64,000 bases of DNA from an uncultured Myxococcales bacterium (GTDB lineage: Bacteria > Myxococcota_A > UBA9042): contig CAIYBN010000143.1 in the NCBI GenBank assembly GCA_903924465.1, positions 1 through 64,000 of the forward strand, given 5' to 3'. Below the pieces are notes generated by a model. That model had not been told where the DNA came from. It searched no databases and saw only the letters and a program-made list of their open reading frames with translations. The translations under genes were made by a program, and so were the position numbers. Positions 21,728 through 31,306 of the stretch are shown in pieces (within the stretch, counting starts at the first letter, position 1; each line of letters begins with the position of its first letter).

Positions 21728-23028
21728 TGCCCTACGACAGCTTTCTGCTCGACCCGATTCTCCTCTTCTTCACCGGCCTGTGCGCAGCCTGGCTGATCGC
21801 GCGGCGCCCCGTCCACACGCGCGCCCGGGCGTTGCGGGGCACGGTCCTGGTCACCCTCATCGTCTATTGGGGCACGTCCGTGTCGCTGTATTTCGATCTG
21901 GAATGGACGCGCTGGCTCTGGGAAATGTGCGGTGCCGCGAGCGGTCGGGACTGGATGTTGAATTCCGGGCTTTTCCACTTTGACTATCGCCACCCGGGCT
22001 GGCTGACGCATGTGCTGTCCGTGTTGATCTTCCTCACGTACCCGATCTGGCTGCTCGTCGGCATCGCCATTGGCACGCCGCGGCTGACCGACGGTCGGGA
22101 ACTGGCGACGCCGCGCTGGCGCGGACAACGGATGCGCCAAGAGGTCTGGTACGGCACCGCCACAGATCCGCGAACCGGCAACGCGCTGTGGTTGCACGCC
22201 GAGACCGTCGCGCCGCGCGAGGCCGCGCCCTACGCCCACGGCTGGGCAGCTTTCTTTCCCGCGCAGGGCGAGCCGGTCTGGTCGCGCTTCGGGCCTCAAC
22301 CGGTTGGCCAGCAAACCGCGCTGCCCTTCTGGTTTGCCACCGACGCCGTGACGTTCGGCCCCGAGGGCTGCGCAGGCCAAACGCCGCGGATCACCTGGAA
22401 GCTGGATCAGAAGCTGCGCTCGGCGCCGCTGTGGCCTTTTCCACGCTGGCTGTGGGAAATGGAGTTGCTGCCCGGCGCGCAAGCCGTGCTCGATCCGCAC
22501 GCGCAGTGGTCGGGATCGCTCTCGATCGATGGCGAGTCGGTGGCATTTGCCGGCCCCGCGGCGCTTTCGCGCATCTACGGGCATGGCAGCGCGCTGCGCT
22601 GGGCGTGGCTGCACGCGGACCTGGGCGACGGAGACGTGCTGGAAATCGTGTCAGCCGTGTCGCTGCGGGCCGGACTGAACCGTTTGAAGCCCGCGGCTTT
22701 TGTGCGGCTGCGCCACGCCGGTCACGACTGGCCGCGTTGGCCGTTGCTCGCCGCTTTGACGGCCTTTCGCTGCGAACCGGCTTTGCCGCGTTGGACCTTG
22801 GACGGCGTCGTCGGCAATCGGCGTCTGCGTGTCGAGGTGACTTTGCCGCCCGAGCGTTGTGTGGAAATTGGCTATCGCGACCCGGATGGCCGCGCTGCCA
22901 CGTGCACCAACAGCGAACGGGCCGATGCCATCATCGTGCTGGAGGAGCGCCAGAACAGTTTGTGGACGTTGAAGAAACGGTGGGACTTGCCGGCAATGGC
23001 CCACGCCGAAGTGGGGACGCGACCGTAA
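21727..23028 (+). CDS. Membrane-anchored protein of unknown function, lipocalin-like soluble part
   Basis: 433 aa starting at an ATG that overlaps the preceding TAA by one base. Three hydrophobic segments in the first 120 residues (LLFFTGLCAAWLIA; TVLVTLIVYWGTSVSLYF; VLSVLIFLTYPIWLLVGIAI). The rest is beta-rich with many Trp and Phe (HGWAAFFPAQGEPVWSRFG; IYGHGSALRWAWLHADLGDGD). The shape recalls CrtC/AttH or tocopherol-cyclase-like lipocalin folds, but I see no signature and leave the family open. Coupling with a fatty-alcohol-oxidase-like gene suggests a lipid-related role. Confidence 0.6.
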   Translation: MPYDSFLLDPILLFFTGLCAAWLIARRPVHTRARALRGTVLVTLIVYWGTSVSLYFDLEWTRWLWEMCGAASGRDWMLNSGLFHFDYRHPGWLTHVLSVLIFLTYPIWLLVGIAIGTPRLTDGRELATPRWRGQRMRQEVWYGTATDPRTGNALWLHAETVAPREAAPYAHGWAAFFPAQGEPVWSRFGPQPVGQQTALPFWFATDAVTFGPEGCAGQTPRITWKLDQKLRSAPLWPFPRWLWEMELLPGAQAVLDPHAQWSGSLSIDGESVAFAGPAALSRIYGHGSALRWAWLHADLGDGDVLEIVSAVSLRAGLNRLKPAAFVRLRHAGHDWPRWPLLAALTAFRCEPALPRWTLDGVVGNRRLRVEVTLPPERCVEIGYRDPDGRAATCTNSERADAIIVLEERQNSLWTLKKRWDLPAMAHAEVGTRP

Positions 23029-23117
23029 GCGAGTAGTCAAGTGAAAGTTCTCTTTTGCTCGCCAAATTCACAGAATTTCAGCTATCATGTGATCCGGCGA
23101 CTACGGGCGGCACGCGC

Positions 23118-24467
23118 ATGGCAACCAAAGTGGAAGGCGGACGTTTGCAGCGAATGGCGCGGCTGGCTGGGCTTGCGGCACGGACTGGGCGCGATCTGGC
23201 GACCGCCCGCGCGAAGCAAGTGCTGACGAACAGCGACGCGCTCGGCGTCGGTGAGGCGCTGCGACCGACCGCGGAACGGATGGTCGAAGTGCTGGGCAGC
23301 ATGAAAGGCGCGGCGACGAAGGTCGGGCAGTTCATCAGCCTGGTCGATCAGGAAGTGTTTCCGCCCGAGGCGCGGCAGGCGCTGCAACGGCTGTTGAATC
23401 AAGCGCCGCAGCGGCTGAGTCCAGCCGAGACCCGGCAAGTCATCATCGACGAACTCGGCGCAACGCCTGAGGAATTGTTCGCACAGTTTGACCCGGAGCC
23501 GTTTGCCGCGGCGTCGATGGGGCAGGTGCACGGCGCGACGCTGCACGATGGCCGCGACGTCGTGGTCAAGGTGCAATTTCCGGGCGTGGACAAGGCCATC
23601 GAGGCGGATCTGCGCAACGCAGGCGCCATGACGGCGGCGCTGTCGCTGGCGGGCGGAATGTTCGACGCGCGCCGGTACTACGACGAGATTGCGACGACGC
23701 TTCGGCGTGAACTGGATTATCGCGAAGAGGCCAAGCAACTGGCGGAGTTTCGTCGTGTCGCGGCCCCGTGGCCGGAGATCGCACTGCCGGAGCATGTCCC
23801 CGAGCATTCCTCCTCGCGGGTCATCACGATGACGCGCCTGCGCGGACCGACGCTGCTGGAGTTTGCCAACGACCCAAACGTTGACGCGGAGAGCCGTTTC
23901 CGCATTGCCGGGCAACTGGTCATTTCCTCCTGGGGGCCGTTCCTGTCGACTGGGCTGATCCACGCGGATCCGCATCCGGGCAACTACATCGTCTGCGCGG
24001 ACGGCCGTTTGGGTGTGCTGGACTTTGGCGCGACGCGGCAGATGGACCCGAGCTTTGTGCAGACGTACTGGAAAGTGCTCGACGCCGCGATGGCGGACGC
24101 GAAACTGCCCCTGATGCGGGTGCTGACTGACGCCGGCTTTGAGCTCGGTGGCGACCCGGTCCAAACCGAGCAGTGGCTCCAGGCGCTGTCCGCGATCGTC
24201 GAGCAACCGGTGCGCAAGCCGTACTACGATTTTGGCGCGTGCCACATTGCCGTCGACGTGCGCAAACTGAGCCAGCGCTACCCGGCCGTCGCGCTCCAAT
24301 CCCGGCCACCGGAGAACAGCCTGATGTTCTACCGTTCGCTGCTCGGCATCGCCGGCGACTTGCGCCTGCTCCGCGCGGCAGGCAATTTTCGCCAAATGAC
24401 CGCGGAAATCATGGAGCGGTCGCGCGCTCAGGGCTTCTTGACCGGATCCATCGCGTCCGTCGCGTAG
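23118..24467 (+). CDS. ABC1/UbiB-family atypical kinase-like protein
   Basis: 449 aa. Family marks: KxGQ motif in GAATKVGQFISL (about 70), Ala-rich loop AAASMGQVHGATLHDG (about 130), VVVKVQFPG, the metal-binding region HADPHPGNYIV (about 285) and VLDFGATRQM (about 305). UbiB/ABC1 proteins are ATP-dependent partners in quinone biosynthesis or lipid handling. ATG 23118 is preferred because everything diagnostic follows it; 21 more codons upstream are open. Its 3' end overlaps the converging gene by 40 bp. Confidence 0.88.
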   Translation: MATKVEGGRLQRMARLAGLAARTGRDLATARAKQVLTNSDALGVGEALRPTAERMVEVLGSMKGAATKVGQFISLVDQEVFPPEARQALQRLLNQAPQRLSPAETRQVIIDELGATPEELFAQFDPEPFAAASMGQVHGATLHDGRDVVVKVQFPGVDKAIEADLRNAGAMTAALSLAGGMFDARRYYDEIATTLRRELDYREEAKQLAEFRRVAAPWPEIALPEHVPEHSSSRVITMTRLRGPTLLEFANDPNVDAESRFRIAGQLVISSWGPFLSTGLIHADPHPGNYIVCADGRLGVLDFGATRQMDPSFVQTYWKVLDAAMADAKLPLMRVLTDAGFELGGDPVQTEQWLQALSAIVEQPVRKPYYDFGACHIAVDVRKLSQRYPAVALQSRPPENSLMFYRSLLGIAGDLRLLRAAGNFRQMTAEIMERSRAQGFLTGSIASVA

Positions 24468-25687
24468 CCGGTGAGCTCCGTATAGCCGACGCCAGTCAAG
24501 CTATCGGTGCCGCGCGTGCCGGACAACGTGGTTTCGCCTTCCCAATAATTCTGAGCGAAATTCCACATTTCCTGATCATCGACCGAGGTGCGAACCGCAA
24601 TCTGCCAGGCCATCTTCGGAATCGTCAGGTCCCAGTCGAGCGGATAAATGCCGTCCGTGTGCGGACTGGGCCAACTACGCAAGCTCTTGACCGCAAACGA
24701 GTCCAGTCCATCCAATTCCGTCGTGTTGCCGGCGGGATCGACAATCGTGCCCGCCTGGCTGACCAGCTTGCTGTTCCAATCAAAGAACTGAAACAACATG
24801 ATTTCATAGCCATCGTCAAACTGTAGGCTCCACCAGTCCCAGCCTTTGAAATCGACGATGTCGAATTGTCCCCACTGGTGGTCCATCCACGCTTGCCCCG
24901 TAACCGGGAAATTGCCGCCAGGCGTCGAGAGCGTGCCTTGGGCCGCCAGCCGCGTATACGAATAGTACCAGCTCGTTCCTGCGTTTGCCGACATCGGGAT
25001 GATGCCGTCGCCGCCATGAATCGTCACGCGCTTCTTCGGTTCCACCGTCAGGTCGATGAGCCACGGATCCGCCTTGTGGTCCTTCTCCATGCCCTTGGGA
25101 ATCTGGCCGCGAATGTGATCCCGGCCATCGCCGCCCAATTCAAAGCGGCAATTGTCGACTTCCAGCACGATAGGCGTGGACGTCCACGTCTGCGGGTCCA
25201 TGGAGATCGAATCCGTGTGGTAATGCTCGCGAATGTCCTTGTCGACCACCGCCACGTGACACATGTAGCCTAAGCCCGGCTGATTCAGAAGTGACGTCAT
25301 GTCATACTGAAACACCGTGATTTCAAAGCCCCAATTGTGGCCTCCTGACGTGAGATGCCCGGTGTAATACCACCATTCCGAGCGTTCCTTGTGCGGCGCG
25401 GCATCGTGGGGCAGATAGATGCTGGTCGGAACGCACGCCGCGTAATTGCAATACGTACCGGTTTCGCAGGGTTGGCGTTGTTCGTAGCCATCGACGCAGG
25501 TCAGCACGTCGTTGCCATCACAGGTCGCAGGCGTTGGCGTGCACGGCAATCCGGTCGTCGCGCCAACGGTCTGGCCATCGCCACCGCCCGCATCGGTCGC
25601 CGTCGCCGACCCTGCTTGGCTTGCACAGCCCATCGCCATCAGCGACGCCAGGAGAGTGAGCCATCGCGTGGCCATTTTGCTGTTCAT
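24428..25687 (-). CDS. AttH/CrtC-type lipocalin-like lipoprotein
   Basis: 419 aa. Lipobox LMAMGC then an Ala/Asp/Gly-rich linker and a short Cys motif (CDGNDVLTCVDGYEQRQPC). From about residue 95 the protein matches the AttH / hydroxyneurosporene synthase (CrtC) lipocalin family: SEWWYYTGHLTSGG, GHNWGFEITVFQYD, TGQAWMDHQWGQFD and WDWWSLQFDDGYEIMLFQ. The CrtC enzymes hydrate carotenoids, but lipoprotein members in bacteria without carotenoid genes are of unknown activity. ATG 25687 follows AAGGAG at good spacing. The stop lies 40 bp inside the converging UbiB-like gene. Confidence 0.82.
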   Translation of the reverse strand: MNSKMATRWLTLLASLMAMGCASQAGSATATDAGGGDGQTVGATTGLPCTPTPATCDGNDVLTCVDGYEQRQPCETGTYCNYAACVPTSIYLPHDAAPHKERSEWWYYTGHLTSGGHNWGFEITVFQYDMTSLLNQPGLGYMCHVAVVDKDIREHYHTDSISMDPQTWTSTPIVLEVDNCRFELGGDGRDHIRGQIPKGMEKDHKADPWLIDLTVEPKKRVTIHGGDGIIPMSANAGTSWYYSYTRLAAQGTLSTPGGNFPVTGQAWMDHQWGQFDIVDFKGWDWWSLQFDDGYEIMLFQFFDWNSKLVSQAGTIVDPAGNTTELDGLDSFAVKSLRSWPSPHTDGIYPLDWDLTIPKMAWQIAVRTSVDDQEMWNFAQNYWEGETTLSGTRGTDSLTGVGYTELTGYATDAMDPVKKP

Positions 25688-25883
25688 CCGCTGACTCCTT
25701 GGCTCAAGACCGCCCGTGCCCGGCAGCGCGACGCCTGACAATCGGCGTCACCACGTCAAACCGCCTGCGAGGGACTGCAAGGAGTATGCCGGCCACAGGA
25801 TTCGCGTGATAGGCGACCCCATTGGCGATTTCGCCGTTTGGTCACAACTTTGTCATGGCGGAACCCGCGGGCGCCCGCGCGTC

Positions 25884-28800
25884 CTACTTCACGCACCGCA
25901 CTTTGACGGAATTCGTCGCCGTGTCGAAGTAGGTCCCCGGCACGCTCAGGCCAAAATTCACTTGCCACGTCTCGGTGCTGGAGCCGTGTTTGGATGTGCT
26001 GGACCACATCCAATCCGTCGTCGCAGTGGGGAACGCTTTGAGATCCAGGAGTGTGGTCGCGTTCGGGTCGACGCGGTGGAGGATCGACGCCGCTTCGCGG
26101 ATGTTGGGTAGCCGCCAACCGCCACCGGCCAGCGTGAGTCCTGTGCAGTAGCTGATGCCGCCGGCCTCCGGCAACGGCGGGCTGTTGGCGTCCTGTTGCC
26201 AGCGAAGCCCCGTACCTTTGTCCAGAACCGTGCCGTCGCCGCTGTCAGCAAAGCGCGACGCATAGGGCTGGGTCGCCGGTTTGCCGCGGACGCAACGCAC
26301 CGTTTGCCACCCAGACGCGACGCTCGTGGCGCCCCAGTAGTACTCCAGCGTCCAGTGCTTGCCCCCCGGTGCAGCGAGCGTCGTCCAGACCGGCGTCCAA
26401 CTGACGGCACTGAGATAGCTGACGTCAGCGGGGCTGTTGGAATTGTAGTCCACCAACGTTTCCAGCTCCGCCACGGTCGGCAAGCGCCAGTCATTTTTGT
26501 TGTTGATCATCAAGGCATTGCAGTAGTCCCGCGCGCCGTTCCAGGTGTAGTTGGCTGAGTCGGGCGCCTTCTCCCAAATCAGCCCGGTCTCGCTGTCGGA
26601 AACGGTGCCGTTGCCGTTATCGACCATCGTGGTCGGCGAAATCGGCCGGTTGCCCCACACCGGATAGTCAAACGCGCAGAGGGCGTCGGCGTCCACGCTC
26701 ACCGCCGTCGTGTCGGCAGGACAACCGCACCAGCCGTTCTCGCAGGTACCCGTGCCGCCACAGAGCGTGGCGTTGGCGACTGCGCTGTGGCTGCACTCGC
26801 CTGCGGTGCTGCACGCTTCCGTCGTGCACGGGTTGCCGTCGTCGCAATCGCTGGCAACGACGCAGGCGCCGGTGTCGCGCACGCACCGGGAAACCAGGGC
26901 CGCGGCGACCGAGGTCGTATTCGAGCCGGCGTTGTTGACGTCGGCGTACCAGGCACTCGAGGTGGACGCCGGGACGAACGTGCTGGTCCAATAGGAACTG
27001 GCGAGGCTGTCCGGAAACGCGACGCTGTCAAACCAGCCGCCCGTGGTGCTGTGCAGGCTGAGCGCCTCGCGAATCGACGGCGACCGCCAGTTGCCGCCGC
27101 CGAGCACGAGGCCGGTGCAGAACCCTTCGCTGGAGACTTTGTTGTGCGAACCGGCGTGCAGCGTCTGTTGCCAGGTCAAACCGGTGGCGAGATCGGTGAC
27201 CGTGCCGTTGCCGTTGTCGCGGTAACGCTTGGCAAGCGCCGTGCTGCTGGCCCGGCCGCCGCGGACGCAGCGGTGGTGGAGGTTGTTGCCGGCATCCACG
27301 CTGCTGATGGCGCCGTTGCTCATCGTCACCAGCCACCCGCTGGTATTCGCCGGTGCCGGCAAGCGCTCGGCGGTCCAATAGCCGCTGCCGTCGGTGCCAA
27401 ACAGGCTGCTGTCCGTCGCCGGGCTGGCTTTGCCGTAGTCGACGATGGATTCCAATTCTGCCAGCGTCGGCAAGCGCCAGTCGGTTTTGCCACCGAGCAC
27501 AAGCTTGTCGCAGTCGCTGACCGCGGCGTCCCAGCCGCCCATGACGGTCGCCACGCCTTGCCAGGTCAAGCCGGTCTGTGCGTCGGCGATGGTGCCGTCG
27601 CCCTTGTCGGTGTAGTTGGCCGGGCTGAGCGGGCGCTGGCCCCAAATGGGGTAGGTGAACGGGCAGACGGTCTTCGCCACGCCGCCGTCGTCGAGGATCA
27701 GTTTCAACGTGCCTGCCGGGCATTGCACGTCGCACAGGCCAAATTCGCACACGCCGACGGGACAGACCGTGCCGTTCGTCATCAGCGTGCTGGTGCAGCC
27801 GTTCGTGGGGTCGCAACTCTCGTTGGTGCAACTGTTGCCGTCGTCGCAGTTCAACGCCGCGCTGCCGACGCACACGCCGCTCTGGCACACGTCGCCGGTC
27901 GTACACGCGTTGCCGTCGTCGCATTTGCCCGCGACCGGCGTATGAACGCACGCGCTGTTGACGCAATCGTCGTTGGTGCAGGTCGTGCCGTCGCCGCAAT
28001 CCTTGGCACTGCCGGGCGTGCAGTCGCTGCTCTTGCACAGGTCGTTGACCGTGCAGCCGTCACCGTCGTCGCACGTGTTGATGTTCGGCGTGTGCGCGCA
28101 GCCGGTGCCGGCCACGCAGGCATCATCGGTGCAGACGTTGTTGTCGTCGCAACCGCCCGCGCCGCCGACGTGGTGACACACCCCGCCGTCGCAGGAGTCC
28201 TTGGTGCAGTCGACGCCGTCATCGCAGTTCATCACGGGTCCCGGCTGGCACGCGGTATCGCTGCACGCGTCGCCCACCGTGCATGCCGAGCCGTCCGTGC
28301 ACGTCGCGCTGTTGGCGAGGTGGATGCAGCCCTGCAAACTGTCGCAAAAATCGTTGGTGCAGACGTTGTTGTCTTCGCATTTCGCGGCGTTGATCGTGTG
28401 CTTGCAGCCCTGAAAACAGAAATCCAGCGTGCAGGTGTCGCTGTCGTCGCAATTCAGCGGCTCGCCGCCCTTGCACGCGCCTGCCTTGCAGAAATCGTTG
28501 ATGGAACAGACATTGCCATCCTCGCACGTCGCGGTGGCGGGCAAGTGCACGCACACCGTGTTCTGGCATTTGTCCGTCGTGCACACGTTGTTGTCGTCGC
28601 AGCCTTTGTTGATGCTCGCCACGCAGCCAGCGAGCGTGCATGTCTCGTCGGTTGTGCAGGGATCGCCGTCGTCGCACGGCGCGCCGGTCGCGGTGTGCAC
28701 ACAGCCGTTCGCGGGATCGCAGCTATCGGCGGTGCACGGCTCGCCGTCGTCGCAATTGACCTTGGCGTTGACGCAGCCCTTGCCCAGGTCGCACGCGTCG

Positions 28801-29687
28801 CTGGTGCACGCGCTGCCGTCCGCGCACGCGTTGGGCTTGACGAGGTTCACGCACGCGCCGTTCGAGCCGCACAGGTCCTTGGTGCAGTCGATGCCGTCGT
28901 CGCATTTCGACACGTCAAAGCCCTTGCACGCGTCAGCCTTGCAGTCCTGCACGCAGGTGTCCTTGGTTTCGCCCAACGTCGTGCACGGGCTGCACACGCC
29001 GTCGCCGCAAAAGCCGCAGTCCACCGGACAATTCACGAAACTCTCGCCTTTGTCGCACTTGCAGTCACCGCACGCGTCGCCGCAGTCCGCGGGGCAGCCG
29101 GTCGGTCCGCCGTCTTCCGGTTCGCACACGCCGTTGCCGCACGCCTGCTTCTTGCAGTCCTCGGCGCAGGTCGAAGGCGATTCGCCCTTGTCACATTTGC
29201 CGTTGCCGCAGCTGGTACCGCAGTCTTGTGGGCAGACGGTGGGATTTTCACCGCAGTCGTAGCCCTTGCAAATGCCGTCGCCGCACGCGCCGCAGCAGTC
29301 GACAGCGCAGACTTTGGGCCCTTCACCGGGCGAACAGATGCCGTCACCGCAACTGGCGCAGTCGACGATGCACGTGGTCGTGCTCTCGCCGCAAGCGCTG
29401 TTGCACACGCCGTCGCCGCAGACGCAGGTGTTGACGCTGACGTCGACCGGGACGTCAACGGCTGCAACCAGATCGGGAGCCACGTCGATCGCTGTGTCCT
29501 GCGCCACATCGCTCGCCGTGTCGGGCTGAATGTCCAAAGAAACGTCGACGCCCACGGTGTCCGTCGCGGCGTCGGCAACATCATCCGGCGCCGCAGCATC
29601 GTTGCCGCACGCCAGAACTGTCAGCGCCAGGCCGAGCAGCAGCACGCGTTCGCCCCAGAATTTCGCTGTCGCCGCAGGTGTCCACAT
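25884..29687 (-). CDS. Large surface lipoprotein: CGDG and Cys-rich repeats with four DUF1566 domains
   Basis: 1267 aa. Lipobox LALTVLAC followed by Gly. An Asp/Val/Ala-rich stalk to about 85; CGDGxCxxGE repeats (about 85-245); long array of CDDGNxCTxDxC repeats (about 245-655); two DUF1566/Lcl_C domains (about 672-809 and 815-925); a second short Cys-rich insert; two further DUF1566 domains (about 990-1135 and 1140-1267). DUF1566 marks are GLTWQ, DWRLPTLAELESIVDY and the terminal VRCVK. ATG 29687 has GGAGGA just upstream. Related in build to the lipoprotein at 648-5078. Probably displayed on the cell surface; ligand unknown. Confidence 0.85.
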   Translation of the reverse strand: MWTPAATAKFWGERVLLLGLALTVLACGNDAAAPDDVADAATDTVGVDVSLDIQPDTASDVAQDTAIDVAPDLVAAVDVPVDVSVNTCVCGDGVCNSACGESTTTCIVDCASCGDGICSPGEGPKVCAVDCCGACGDGICKGYDCGENPTVCPQDCGTSCGNGKCDKGESPSTCAEDCKKQACGNGVCEPEDGGPTGCPADCGDACGDCKCDKGESFVNCPVDCGFCGDGVCSPCTTLGETKDTCVQDCKADACKGFDVSKCDDGIDCTKDLCGSNGACVNLVKPNACADGSACTSDACDLGKGCVNAKVNCDDGEPCTADSCDPANGCVHTATGAPCDDGDPCTTDETCTLAGCVASINKGCDDNNVCTTDKCQNTVCVHLPATATCEDGNVCSINDFCKAGACKGGEPLNCDDSDTCTLDFCFQGCKHTINAAKCEDNNVCTNDFCDSLQGCIHLANSATCTDGSACTVGDACSDTACQPGPVMNCDDGVDCTKDSCDGGVCHHVGGAGGCDDNNVCTDDACVAGTGCAHTPNINTCDDGDGCTVNDLCKSSDCTPGSAKDCGDGTTCTNDDCVNSACVHTPVAGKCDDGNACTTGDVCQSGVCVGSAALNCDDGNSCTNESCDPTNGCTSTLMTNGTVCPVGVCEFGLCDVQCPAGTLKLILDDGGVAKTVCPFTYPIWGQRPLSPANYTDKGDGTIADAQTGLTWQGVATVMGGWDAAVSDCDKLVLGGKTDWRLPTLAELESIVDYGKASPATDSSLFGTDGSGYWTAERLPAPANTSGWLVTMSNGAISSVDAGNNLHHRCVRGGRASSTALAKRYRDNGNGTVTDLATGLTWQQTLHAGSHNKVSSEGFCTGLVLGGGNWRSPSIREALSLHSTTGGWFDSVAFPDSLASSYWTSTFVPASTSSAWYADVNNAGSNTTSVAAALVSRCVRDTGACVVASDCDDGNPCTTEACSTAGECSHSAVANATLCGGTGTCENGWCGCPADTTAVSVDADALCAFDYPVWGNRPISPTTMVDNGNGTVSDSETGLIWEKAPDSANYTWNGARDYCNALMINNKNDWRLPTVAELETLVDYNSNSPADVSYLSAVSWTPVWTTLAAPGGKHWTLEYYWGATSVASGWQTVRCVRGKPATQPYASRFADSGDGTVLDKGTGLRWQQDANSPPLPEAGGISYCTGLTLAGGGWRLPNIREAASILHRVDPNATTLLDLKAFPTATTDWMWSSTSKHGSSTETWQVNFGLSVPGTYFDTATNSVKVRCVK

Positions 29688-29880
29688 GATTCCTCCAAGC
29701 CGGCGGAGCACAACGCGCAAGCCGGTATCATCCGCAAAGTTCGTGGCCAAAGCGCCCGCACGCACCGCGGCGCGCTGGTCGATCTCAATGCGCCAAGTTT
29801 GAACGGACGACCTCACGCGGTCAAGCGGGTTTCCCCACCCATTCCAATGCGTTGTGCGGACCGAGTGGAATCCGCTGCCG

Positions 29881-31263
29881 CTAAAGCGTCAAGGTCATTT
29901 GACCGGGTCGCCCCGGCTGTGGATCGCCTGCGCCGGTCGATTGCAGTCCCGCGCCGCCAAGACCGGCTTGACCCAGCCAGCTCGCCATGAAGATGCCGCC
30001 GGGATTGATGCCGGAGCCCGGCTGCGTGCTGAGAATCGCCACATCGCTCGCCGCCCACGACGACCCGCCACCGCCGCCGCCGCCGGTGTAGGTGTACATC
30101 GCCGCGCCGCTGCCGCCGCCGAACCAGCCGGCACCGCCGCCGCCGCTGCCGCCGTTTTTGGGACAGTCGCTGCCGCCTTTTTCAAATGCCGCCGTGCACT
30201 TGCCGCTGGGGGCGCTGCAGAGATAGCCGCCGATGCCCGCGCCGCCGGTGTTGGCGCTGCCGGCGATGCCGTCCTGTGTGCAACCGGTGTAAGCGGAGAC
30301 GTTGGCCTGTTTGCCGCCCAAGCCGCCGAGGGTCGGCGTGCCGCCCTGCCCACCGCCGCTGTTCGTGCTGACGTTGTTGTTGGCCGTGCCCGTGTTGCCG
30401 TTCCCGCCGATCGCGCCGCCGCCACCGCCCGCGCCGGCCGTCGATCCACCGTTGCAGCCCGAGCAACCGTCCACGCCCGCGCCGCCACCGCCGCCGATGA
30501 CGACGATCGGCTGGCCGTTGCGCAAGACGTAGCTCGCGCCGCCGCCGCCTTGCCACGCGCCGCCTTCAGCGACCCGCAACTCGATGGCATCGCCTGGCAC
30601 GACGGGCACGGTGACCTGCCCGAATGCGGCGCCACCGCCGTCGCCCGGATAGCCGCCGCCGCCGCCACCGCCCCAGATGTTGAGCATCAAACTGGTCTTG
30701 CCGGCGGGCACATTGCCTGTGACGATTTGGCCGGCGGTGGACCAGGTCGTCGTGCCCAGGGGCAACGGATCGCCGACGCACGCTTGGGCGTTGCACACCT
30801 CGGATTTCTGCGCGTCGCCAGCGCGTGCCTGGCCACCGCACGCGGGCGCGGGGGTGTCGCAGGTGCGCGTGGAAACGAGTGTGCCGCCGCCACAGAGCGC
30901 CGAACACGTCCCCGCGGTCCAGGCTGACCAACCGCCGTTCACTGGCGTACAGGCGTCGACACACGCAGCGCCGTCGCAACCAGCATCGGTGCTGCAATCA
31001 GTTGCTGCAGTGCAAGTCACGTCAGGCGCGACATCGCGCGGCACGTCGACGACGGTTTCCGCAATCGAATCAGCCACAGCGTCGGTTGCGGCATTGGCAT
31101 CTTCGACATCACTGCCCGCGGCCGCGTCGGCCAGCGCCGTCGTGTCGCCAAACGCCAGCGTCACATCCGGAGCCACATCGCCAGCGGCCGTCGTCGGTGA
31201 CGTTGAACAAGCGACCAGGGCCGCGGCCAGCAGTCCACACAGTGTGATGCCTCGCGTCGTCAT
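29881..31263 (-). CDS. Lipoprotein with TSP1-like and ALK-type glycine-rich domains
   Basis: 460 aa. Lipobox LLAAALVAC, Cys 19, then an Asp/Ala-rich linker. Residues about 108-168 look like a thrombospondin type-1 repeat (GGWSAWTAGTCSALCGGG with paired Cys). Residues about 170-460 are glycine-rich with long Gly runs separated by hydrophobic strands (MLNIWGGGGGGGYPG; IVVIGGGGGAG; SSWAA near the end), the pattern of the glycine-rich domain of animal ALK/LTK receptors and its bacterial relatives. The poly-Gly stretches are thought to form helix bundles in that family. It lies between two Cys-rich lipoprotein genes on the same strand, each separated by under 200 bp. Confidence 0.75.
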   Translation of the reverse strand: MTTRGITLCGLLAAALVACSTSPTTAAGDVAPDVTLAFGDTTALADAAAGSDVEDANAATDAVADSIAETVVDVPRDVAPDVTCTAATDCSTDAGCDGAACVDACTPVNGGWSAWTAGTCSALCGGGTLVSTRTCDTPAPACGGQARAGDAQKSEVCNAQACVGDPLPLGTTTWSTAGQIVTGNVPAGKTSLMLNIWGGGGGGGYPGDGGGAAFGQVTVPVVPGDAIELRVAEGGAWQGGGGASYVLRNGQPIVVIGGGGGAGVDGCSGCNGGSTAGAGGGGGAIGGNGNTGTANNNVSTNSGGGQGGTPTLGGLGGKQANVSAYTGCTQDGIAGSANTGGAGIGGYLCSAPSGKCTAAFEKGGSDCPKNGGSGGGGAGWFGGGSGAAMYTYTGGGGGGGSSWAASDVAILSTQPGSGINPGGIFMASWLGQAGLGGAGLQSTGAGDPQPGRPGQMTLTL

Positions 31264-31306
31264 GGAATTGCCCCCGCCTGCGCACAGCTTGGCTGACTGT
31301 TTCGCT

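Noticed and set aside
21727..23028. CrtC-type carotenoid hydratase
   Set aside because: The EWWYY and MDHQWG marks seen in the protein at 24428-25687 are absent here.
26787..29990. Plus-strand open frame of over 1000 codons
   Set aside because: Same situation opposite the lipoprotein at 25884-29687; no signal, motif or ribosome-binding site.
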